Positions 10,072 to 19,152 of a DNA stretch of 64,000 nucleotides are shown one piece after another. The position numbers were made by a program, and so were the translations under genes. The notes beneath the pieces are model-generated. The model searched no databases. It worked only from the letters and a program-made list of their open reading frames with translations, and was not told the origin of the DNA. The DNA is taken from contig CM036643.1 in the NCBI GenBank assembly GCA_020746105.1, positions 372,001 to 436,000 of the forward strand, given 5' to 3'. The DNA comes from Trogon surrucura (taxonomy: Eukaryota; Chordata; Aves; Trogoniformes; Trogonidae). Positions within the stretch are counted from its first letter, which is position 1. Every line of letters begins with the position of its first letter.

Positions 10072-12790
10072 CTGCTGTTTGCTCAGGGTTACTGCCGGGT
10101 TTCACGGGATGGAAATGTCGGGGGGAGAAGAGAGGAGCTTTGAAGCAGACAAGGACAAGGAAGCAGCAAGGTGTTCACGTATCTTTGTCTCGCTGGAGAA
10201 CAGACTGTCAGATAGAGAAGTACATTGGTGTTTTTGCTGAATGACTATTTACCTAAATTGTTCATTATGCCGGCTGCAGCTTGGTCATCGGAGAAATTCA
10301 CCCTCAGCCTCTGCAAACAATTCTGGATCGGCTCCACAGGTGGCAGGTGGCCGAGGGGGAACGGTGAAACAGCAGCACCTATCGTAAACCTGTTTTCGAG
10401 GACTTTGCACTATGCAAACGACGGTTGCGACACGAGGCCGCCGGCTGCCGCGCTCCTCCCGCCCGGCCCCGGTCCCTGCCCTCGCTCAGCCCCAGGCTCT
10501 CCCCGCCGGCCTTTGAGTGTTAAACAGATGGAAGATGACTCAATTTATTCCACAATGCCGGGGTTTGGGGAGGTTGAGCAAGACAGGAGGGGTGTGAGGA
10601 GGTCTGGCCGCAGCAGAGGGGCGCAGGGGAGGTGCGGAGAACCGAGGACGCCCCTGTGGGAAGCGCCGGGGTCAGGCCTGCAGCACCAGCCTCCTCCTCT
10701 GCGCCTCAACCATCGCAACGTCTGCTGTCGGCTGCTGCCTCTTGGCCACGTGTTTAAAAAACCAGCGAATAACTGGCCTTTATTGAGCTTCCTGCTGCCG
10801 CTCAGGTGGCATCGCTGGAAACCGTTTCCTTTTAGGGCTGGAGAGCCCACTTGCATGGGGCGGACAGGCACGGCCGAGCCCTTCCAGGCTCCCTCCGGTA
10901 CCTCCGGACCTTCGGATTCTGCTGCCAATCCCTGCGCTGAACTTCTCTAAGGTCTGTCCTGACCCCAGGATGTTTCCGTGAGGAAAAATCAGCTCAGAGG
11001 CCAGCAATACATGCGACAGAGATGCGATTGTTTCCTCCATCAGCAGCATTTAACAAACATTTCCAAGGCTTCCCTCTGCATTTCCTCCCTCGGTCGCTCT
11101 GTAGAACCAGGCGCATCCACCAGACACTGCGAATCTCTTCTTTTCATTTGCAATCTTCACTTTCTTAATTTTTTCCCCTTTCTTTGCATTGACCAGCACG
11201 AGCTTAAAACCAAATCCTTCACTTTGAAACCTAAACCTTTATCCCTCCCATCGTTTGCCTCTAGGAGACGCCTTGAGGTGCAGACGAACCACGTTGGAGC
11301 TGTCTCTGTCATCTTCTGGGTGGCCACGCTTTGCCAGGAACAAGGAATCGCTCATGTTTTCAGCACCAGGAAGGGGGTGGATAGGGAAAACCCCCGTGGT
11401 GTGGGGCTGGGCTGGGAACCGGCCACAGGGACAACGGGAACAGGAGGGACGCGGCTCAAAGCACATGCTAGGGGGTGATCAGAGGAGCACAAAAAGTTGG
11501 CAGTTTTCGGTTGAGGTTAACCTGAGACGTGGAAATCATGTGCTGAGAGGCGGGGAAGAGCCAGATTGAAACTCAAGTCGTTTATAAATGGACAGAAACG
11601 CCTTTCCGAACACGAGAACCTCCCTGAGCGAAACGCAGAAGCAAAGCCGCAGGCTAGGGAGGGGTTTTCTCTCGAGTTACAGGAGCGTTTCTGCAAAGCA
11701 GGGACAATTCCCATGACTGATGGCAGGTGACGCGCCTCGCAGCAGTGTCCAGCCTTGAGGTGGCCACGCAATGGGACCTGAGGGGCCACGATGTGGGTGG
11801 AGAGGGACATCGAAGGGCAGAAGAGCACCTGAAAGAGCCCTGGGCTCCTTGGCACATCCGTTTAGTAGACACCTAGTGTGTAGAGAAGGCCGATTCTCCC
11901 ACTTTTGGGCTATTAACCAGTGTGGAAAAGCCCTTTTCCAACTATGGGGAAAGCCAAACACAATTTATCTGTCCCTGCTAACGGCTCCTGCTGCCGCTGC
12001 AGCCTCCCCAGCCGCGGCTGAGGGGGATTTTGGGAGCACGCACTTGGCAAAAGAGCTGCGAGAAATCCCCCCTTTTCTCTTGCCGACCTCCCAGGTTGAT
12101 TCCCTTGGCTTCCAAGACCCAGAATCATGTCATCATCATGACCGGGCTTCGCGAACGAGGATGCGGGAAGGACTCTCCCACACTTGCTACAAGCGCGCTG
12201 ATGGCTAAAAAAGGCTGATGCAGGATGAGCGAGTCCGGCTGCAAAAGGCACAGCGGGAAGTCAGAATCGTGTAACACCCATTAAAAGAGATGAGTCCCCT
12301 GCGTTTTTGAACTCTTCTACCTGGGGAGTGGCAGCGCTGGGGTTGTCGGGTCTCTCCTTCCACGGCTGAGCCTGGGTTTATTCTGACAGGTCAAGGCTCA
12401 ACTTCATCCCTCCCCTGGGTCCAAGGGCTTTTTGAAGCCCCAGGGGAGCCTTGGGGCAAAATGTAGGGATCTTGCTGACCCCGAGGCCGGCTGCGGGGTG
12501 AAGGTAAAATAAATAAGCGGGTTTATGAATGTCACCCTCACCCTCATCCCCCAAAATGATGCTGCAGCCTTCCAGAGGTCGACTGAAATAAGAATTTCAA
12601 TTCCACTGCAGCGTTCAGGCTGATCTCGTTAGGGGACGGGAAAGCTGACACCACTCTTGGGGAACTCTGTAAGGGGGAAACTTACACAACCCAAGTTGGC
12701 AACGTGCACCTCATCTCCAAGAAATTGCACCCAAAATCCTCCCCAGCCCAGCAGCACGTCCTGGCTTCACGCACTTGCCTGCAACCGTTG
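10072..12790 (+). other. Downstream flank / probable 3' UTR of the fucosyltransferase
   Basis: No gene is supported here. The start of the stretch is presumably 3' UTR of the fucosyltransferase, whose length cannot be fixed. The first clear plus-strand poly(A) hexamer after the stop is at 12508-12513. Long open frames, such as 10225-10950, have no family resemblance and are explained by GC content. Confidence 0.4.
12508..12513 (+). terminator. Candidate poly(A) signal for the fucosyltransferase
   Basis: AATAAA lies in an A-rich patch 2.4 kb after the fucosyltransferase stop codon. It is the first exact plus-strand hexamer I found downstream; a weaker ATTAAA variant occurs near 12280. No strong GT-rich downstream element is obvious, so use is uncertain. 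Confidence 0.25.
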
Positions 12791-12937
12791 TTTTCTTCCT
12801 TTTTTTTTCTTTTTTTTTTTTTTGTGTATGCTCTTGGAGGAGTCAGATTTTCCAAGCAGCCCTCTCCAATTTGGTCATTAAAACTTCAGTTTGTCCTTTT
12901 ACTTTTTTTTCCCTCTTTTTTTTTTTTTTTTTTTTAA
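12790..12937. repeat. Poly-T tracts
   Basis: Two long T-rich runs (about 12797-12823 and 12902-12936) with few interruptions. On the minus strand they are poly-A. They may be old retroposon tails or simple repeats. Together with the alternating purine-pyrimidine tract to the right and the T-rich stretch at 13225-13260 they make a 450-base low-complexity cluster. Confidence 0.75.
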
Positions 12938-12982
12938 GGACGGCCTGGCAGCAGGATCGCAGCTTTTCTTCGTTTCTGGAGG

Positions 12983-13022
12983 GCGCGCGCACACGTATGC
13001 ACATGCACGCACGCGCGCGCGC
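12983..13022. repeat. 40-bp perfect alternating purine-pyrimidine tract (Z-DNA type)
   Basis: All 20 consecutive dinucleotides are purine-pyrimidine: GC at both ends, with AC, GT and AT steps in the middle. No base breaks the alternation. Such tracts, especially GC/AC-rich ones, are the classic Z-DNA-forming type under negative supercoiling. Here it sits in the intergenic space between the two genes. Confidence 0.85.
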
Positions 13023-13499
13023 CCTCGGAGATTTATGAGTCTCAAAAGATGCTTCATCAAATATTTACAAAGCGGAGCTTCGAGCGCGAATGTTTGACTC
13101 GGCCACGAGCCGTCCACGGCTGTCAGGCCTCCGGGTGGCATGAGAGGGGAATATAAACAGACCTTTTTTTCCATTCCCAAAAAAACACTATAAACCTTGG
13201 TGGTTCAAGGGCATTTTAGCTGGGTTTTTTTTTTTTATTTTATTAATTATTTTTTTATTCTCCCAGTTGTTCCTGCTGCAGCGCAGTGGGGCGGCTTGCT
13301 GCCTTCGCTCCAAATGGGCTGTTTGGCAAAAAAACTGCAGGAGCTTGTACCTACTCATAGTCTCAGCCTATTTTTCAGCCCAAAAAAACTTTTTAAAGCC
13401 CCCATATTTTTGTGGACAGGCTGGGGTGGAGGTAGTGCTTCTAAAGTCCAGGGGTTGCAGGGCGTTTTCCTGCAGGGATGCTTTTTTGCACCTTAAATG

Positions 13500-13725
13500 C
13501 CGTAAGGGGTGTTAAACGGGGATAATGGCTGTTAATTGTGGGTGATGTGTGTCCAGTGGGGTTAATGGGTGTTTAATGGGAGGGCGTGAACTGGAGATCG
13601 TGTGTGCCAACTGGGAGGTAGCCCGTGTTAACTGGAAGGTAGCCAATACTAAAGGCAGGAGGCCAACATTTAAAGGGGTCAAAGCACGTTAAGTGGGGGT
13701 AATGTGTGCTAAAACGGGGCTTAAA
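13500..13725 (+). repeat. Degenerate minisatellite, about 21-22 bp period
   Basis: GT-rich units of the general form TTAAnTGGGGGTAATGTGTG recur about ten times with many differences (TGTTAA, GTTAAT, GTTTAATGGG, GTTAACTGG, GTTAAGTGGG). Spacing is near 21-22 bases but drifts. It is an old, diverged tandem array without coding potential. Confidence 0.6.
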
Positions 13726-14551
13726 CCACAGATCCCAGGGCAACGGGATGAATCAAGGTGAGACGAGCCCTTTCTTGCTTTTCTGGCTTTCGGCCCCTGC
13801 AGAGCTACTGGGAACCAGCAGCGGGGGGGAGCAGGCGCCGGGGTGGGACTGGCGCGTGGCAGCGGCCTCGGTGCCGACACTTCCATTTTCCCCGGCGTCA
13901 AAGCCTGTTTGCATCCGGAACTTCCTGAGGCTTTCCGATGGCCGCGTTTCACCCAAACCAAAACATTAACCTCCGCGATCATCCTAATCACAAGAGCAAC
14001 AAACACCCACCCAATGTCTGCTGCGGCCTTTGAGATGTTCTCCCTATAAAAGAAAACGTTTCTAACCTCAACTCTGCTTCCCGATGAGCAACGGAGACTT
14101 TTTTCCCAGCTGACCTTATCAAAACCTTGAGTTTTCTTTCTCTTTTCTTTTTTTTTTTTTTTAATGTGACTTTGCCAGAACTGGCATGTCTTTGAGCCAA
14201 CCCAACTGGAAACGCCTTCATGGGGAGAGGGCAAAGATTATTTCTGTGGCTAAACCAGCCCAGCTCCATGCAGGCAACGACTCAGGTCTTGGTAACATCT
14301 CAAATCCTTGGTTTACACAGAGTTTTGCAGCAGCTGAAAATGGAAGAACCGGGGCTGTTTGCAGGCATGCATGAAGGTTTCTCCAAGAAATTGGGAAATA
14401 AAGTCAACCTCCTGCCATCCTTCAGCCCTAAAGCCAAATTTCCCGTTTCTTTGGCCATCCCCAGTTTGGCAACAGAATATCCCTCTCCCATCGCTTACCC
14501 GCGGGCAACAGCGAAAGACGATAACCAGCGAGAAATCAATACAATCCTCCT

Positions 14552-14557
14552 TTTATT
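14552..14557 (-). terminator. Candidate distal poly(A) signal (minus strand)
   Basis: AATAAA on the minus strand, followed within 30 bases by a TTGTATTG stretch that could act as the GT-rich downstream element. It would end a transcript coming from the NRTN side after a 4.1-kb 3' UTR. Confidence 0.3.
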
Positions 14558-14754
14558 TTCACTTTGTCGTGAGTACGTAACAGCATCACACCCGAGTTTA
14601 CAGTCGTTTAAAAAAAATAGTATCATACCGTATTTCCGCCGCCCCAACCCTCCTTCCCCGCAACGTTCAGAATAAATGGTAAAAATGTAATAAATGTAAA
14701 CTGCACTTGGCACCATTTGGATCAATAAATAAATTTTTTTTTTAAAAAAAAAAA

Positions 14755-14774
14755 AGAGAAAGAGAGAGAGAGAA
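14755..14774. repeat. GA microsatellite next to an oligo-A run
   Basis: About ten GA units follow T and A homopolymer runs (14734-14754). It is a simple sequence repeat, likely polymorphic in length. Confidence 0.85.
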
Positions 14775-15199
14775 GGAACGCATTACGTAGATGGCACGCT
14801 ATGGTATCTAAATAAATAACATAAGTTACTTCGAATAAATAGAGAGTATCTAAAATATAGATGCATTGCATCAACTTCTGCAGATGGTCGGTCAGACCCG
14901 ACAATTCCGGAAGGGAAATGGGTTTATCCGGATGGTGCCCTTTTTTTTGTTATTATTTTTTTCCCTTTTTCTCTATTTTTATTTTTCTCGCCCCCACCCC
15001 TCCCCTTCCCACCCCTTTGGGCCTCAAGCTGGAGGCTACGCCTTGTTTCACCGAGAACGAAAACATGTGGTCGCCCTTATTTACGAAGGGAAGGTGGCTG
15101 AGGTTTTCAACCCGCCGAGAAATAATTTGTCTTGAGAAACCGGGAAAGCGATTTCTCCCCGGCGAGCTCCTGGACCTGCTTAAATAAGGAACGCTCCCT

Positions 15200-16330
15200 T
15201 CGCGAGAGCTTTCGTCTGGTGGAAACAATGATGTGATACCCATTTCCCCCCCGCCAGACACCAAACTGGGGAGCGAGACCACGTCGGCGAATGGGATCCC
15301 GACCGATGGGAGCGACGGGTGGATCCGAGCCAGAGCTGGAGCCGCGGCTTCGCCCGCTCCCGCCCCGGCCGGCGTTACACAAACACAGGCGCGTCCGCGT
15401 AGAGACGTGTGTAGTAAACCCCGAGGAACCATCCCACAACTCTGCGTCGGCAAGCCGGAGCAACACAACACTCGCGTTCTGCGCTGTCGCGAGCGCTTTT
15501 AAAACACCCCCTCGTGTTTCCAAACCCTCCCGATTTTTTCGAACCCCGTGAGCGACGCTGCTGCGAACGGCAAAGCTGCGGCGAGCTGCGAAAAACCCCA
15601 CCAAAACAGCCTCACGCCCCTCTCCCTGCGTGACGTTGCACGCTCCTTATTAGTATTGCTATTCGATAACGCGGGGAACTAAATTTTAACAGTTCTTAAA
15701 GGTTTTTTCCAATCTGAATGTCCTACAGCCCTCTGGGATGAGGAGGAAGGAGTCAGACGAAATTTTGTTGTGGCCTCTAAGTAGGGAATTTTCCATCTTT
15801 TTTTTTTCTGCCCTTTCTGCACTGTAGACATCCTTACAGACAGCTCCAGCTCCTATTACGGCACAGAAGGCTGCAGAAATGGGAAGCGTTAGGGCAATCT
15901 CAGCTTTTTTCCGCGGCCGGGCGGCAGCGATGCGGCGCGGGACAGCGCCGGCTTGAGCGACGCTCCGGCAGCAGCACCAGAGGAGCTTCATGCACAAAAC
16001 GGGGCCCAAGAGACACGCACAAAGAAAAACCACAAGCGAAAATCCCTCCTCTGGCCACGGCCGCGATGCCCCAGCTGACCCTGAGACCCAGTCGGGGGGT
16101 TTTGCGGTTGTAAACCCCATGTGCACCCAAAAAAGACGACTCGGCGCTGTTCATTCAGAACACACGTGGCTGCATCGCGCAGTTTTTTCCCGGCGTGTCT
16201 GGATTTTGGGGGTTGCGAGCTGGGTCTGCACTGTGCGTGGGGGCACCGGGGGCTGTAAGAGAGCGGGTCCAGGGCGCCGAGCACCCTCCGGCTGCTCCCA
16301 GAGAGACCCTGGCGAGAGGAGCTGTCAGCC
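15200..16330. promoter_or_regulatory. CpG-dense block between the two genes
   Basis: CpG dinucleotides are frequent, densest at about 15,240-15,560 and again at 15,900-16,330, with runs such as GTCGCGAGCGC near 15487 and a CRE-like TGACGTTG near 15632. There is no coding gene here on either strand that I can defend. It could be an orphan CpG island (an enhancer or the promoter of a non-coding RNA) or simply GC-rich 3'-flanking DNA. Confidence 0.45.
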
Positions 16331-17602
16331 TGCAGCGTGCCTGCACATCACCGTACCCAAAATCCCGAGATACTGCAACAAAATTTTCCCAACCCAGGGT
16401 ACAAATAGCTCCTCGGGAAAACCCAAGAGCTCTGACATCTCCCAGCCGCCTGCTCAGGCTCGGGGGAACACAAGTGGAGGCAACCCCAGGAAATCTGGTC
16501 CTGCACTGCCTCTGCAACACCTTACCTTGCTTTATTGCTCTAGGTCCTTTTTTTTTAACTGGAGGCTTCTGCAACAAAACTAATTTTAGTTTTATAGTAG
16601 TGAGAACTGGAAAGCACCCAAGCCCTTGAGAGCGCAGTTATTATTATTAGATTTGGGTGCTTTCTTTTATTTAAAGTCCAGAGTGAGCTGCTTATCTGCC
16701 GCGAGCACGGTGCGGCTCAATGCTGCCCATCTCCTGTCCCAACCCGGCGCTTTCCCTGGCTGCTTATTTTGGGCCAGTTTGTTAAATTCCACCCCAAGCC
16801 AGTGGTGCAAACTCTCCCTCGAGCCTGCCCCCCCATTGCAAGGCTGTTTTGGGAGCTCCGTGCACCTGCAGCACGGCTCGAGTTTGTCCGGTTGCATCCC
16901 CGGGGTGCAGGTTCGCCCGCGCGTGCGATGCCCCACGGAGGGGTTTTGCATCCCACGGCTGCCTTCTCCCTTTTCTCGACAGCAAGGGGAAGAAAAAAAC
17001 TCTGTGTTACAGAGCACAGGCTGCTTTCCCGGGGACGCCGGCCGCGCGGCCAGCCCCGCTGAAGGATGGTGTTTATATTTGCTTCACCACAGCCCGGCTC
17101 CACTCAGGCAAGAGTGATGTTTGGATGAAACGCAAGGAAAAAGGAGAGGAAAGAAAAAAAAAACCCGCAACCCACCCCACCAGCCTGGTCCTCTGCAGAG
17201 GACGGGAGCACTTCTGGGTGCCCATGGGAGATGCAGAGGGGGGAGCTGGCTCCCATCCCAAATTGAGCTGTCCCGTCCCGGGGGATGCCGACCCGCTCCC
17301 CCGAAATCCTGCAGCAGCATCCTTCAGCCGCAGCGGTCACCGACAGAAGCACCACGGTGGGGTGGAGGCACACGGGATTTTTCCTCCCTCCCCGTTCAGC
17401 TGGACAGAGAAGCCACGATGCAGCCGAAGGGACGGCGAGCGGAGCCTTCTCCCTCGCCTTGGTTAATGCCCAGGACATGACACCAATATTCTCCTTCTGT
17501 TTATGATTTGCTTTTTCTGGGAAGAGGGCCAAGGGGAGAAAACCCATCAATCCCAGGCAACAAATATAGCCTGCCCAGAGAATGCAAAAGTCTGCGGTCT
17601 CA

Positions 17603-17608
17603 TTTATT
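17603..17608 (-). terminator. Candidate proximal NRTN poly(A) signal
   Basis: AATAAA on the minus strand 1.1 kb after the NRTN stop codon, the nearest exact hexamer I found. Further ones lie near 16670 and 16525. If used, the 3' UTR is about 1.1 kb. Confidence 0.3.
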
Positions 17609-18703
17609 TCCCCGCAGAGTAAACAAGAGTGACACTGCTGTAAATGCGAACCGGAGCCAAACCCCAGGCCCGAGTCCCTTTTCCCGCAGGATTCAAGCCC
17701 CGCCGAGGCGCTGGGCGATACTCACGTGCCGTGGCGGGGGGGCTGGATGCCGAAACGTGGCCGCTCCGAACCTGGTGGCAAGTGCCACGGCTTCGCCGGT
17801 GGCCTCGTCAGGCTCTGTCACCTCTGGGGTGGTGGCAGCTCTCCAGCCTGGCTGCCCATGGCGGGGGACGGGAGGTTAATCCAGTTACTTCAGATTATCG
17901 CGAGTTTTAAGAGGAAAAGCTGCGAGGCGATGGCAAGGAGGGACATGAGCGGGCGCGAGGAGCGGAGCCAGAGCCTTCCCCCCAGCGTGACTCGCTGTCG
18001 GCGCAGCTCTGCTCCCCGACACGGGGATCCGGGGGGGCCGCGTCGCCCCCGGCAGCGCAGGGACCCCGACCCTGGCAAAGCCCCGCTACAGACCGCAGGG
18101 CTCAGCCCTTGTGTGGCCACCACCGAACGCACCCCGTGCCCGCCATGCACCCCGTGCCCGCAGCACAGCCTGTCCAGCGACTGGGCGCCACCAGCCCCAC
18201 GGCACAGGCAGCAACACCCGCACAAGACCCCCCGGTCTTGTGGCTGCAGCCACCGCATCGCACGGCGCGAGGTCACCCTGCACTGGGGACACCCGCTCTG
18301 CGACAGCCCCTCTGCTGGTAAAGTGACCTGGGTGTCTGGCGCGCAAAGCGAGGGTGCTCTGGGCACGTTGCACAGCCACTGTCACCCTCTGGAGGGGCTG
18401 ACGGGGACCCCTGGGGCCACCCGGGTTGGGGAAAACAGCCGTGAGCAGCCATCACCACTCCAACAACCGCAGCCTCCACCGGCACCGATGGCAGCGTCTC
18501 CAGTTCTGCGCGGCGAGCGGGACGGCAGCGCCGTCGGATGCACCAGCAGCTCAGTCTCTCCTCCTCCAGCCAGAGGTCTGGGGCCTGTCCCTCTCCCTGC
18601 GTCGCAGCCCCTGGTCCCTCTGCCCAGCACCCGGCCGGGTTTTGGGGTCAGGGCATCGCCTCTCCCGCCCGCTCCTCGCGGGGTGGGGGGTCCCCCTGGC
18701 CCT

Positions 18704-19152
18704 TCACACGCAGCCACACTCCTTGGCCGAGAGCTCGTTGACGGTGTAGTAGCGGTTGTAGGCGTCCAGGAAGGAGACGTCGTCGTCGTAGGCGAGCGGC
18801 CGGCAGCAGGGCCGAGCCCGGACCTTCTCCTTCTTGATCTTCCTCTTGCTCCTCATGCTCTTCAGCGAGAGGTCGTAGCTGCGGACGGCCGCCTCGCAGG
18901 TGCCGCTGCAGTAGCGGAAAAGCACCGTCTCATCCGACTCGTAGCCCAGGCCCAGCTCGCTGACGCTCACCTCCAGCTCCTTCAGGGCGCAGGGTTTGTG
19001 GCGCGCGCGGGCGCGTTTGCGGCGGCTGCCACCCCGGGGGAAGAGCGGCAGCTCGTGACCTCCCGAGTTCATGGCCTGGCTGTAGCGCTCCACCAGCGCC
19101 GAGATCAGCTGCCGGATCTCACCCTCCGTGTAGCTCTCCAGCAAGCTGCTGT
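18704..19152 (-). CDS. NRTN: NRTN coding exon 2 (end of prodomain and whole mature factor)
   Basis: The exon begins right after a TCTTGCAG acceptor (19160-19153) and supplies the last two bases of codon 76 (Tyr). It encodes YSSLLESY, the prodomain remainder, the RRKR site (19024-19013) and the mature factor (19012-18707). GC content is high and the opposite strand is open for 483 codons, which is a composition artefact. The exon's reading frame also continues without a stop far into the upstream intron, because of the minisatellite there. Confidence 0.96.

Larger units (their letters stand above)
14500..14900 (-). other. A/T-rich block with AU-rich elements; possible distal NRTN 3' UTR
   Basis: Read on the minus strand, this block has two exact TTATTTATT nonamers (14724-14732 and 14811-14819) and other TATTTAT cores, the pattern of AU-rich instability elements in 3' UTRs. 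It ends with AATAAA at 14557-14552. It lies 4 kb downstream of the NRTN stop on the same strand. That it belongs to an extended NRTN transcript is an inference. A plus-strand reading also has several AATAAA hexamers, so the direction is not settled. Confidence 0.35.
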
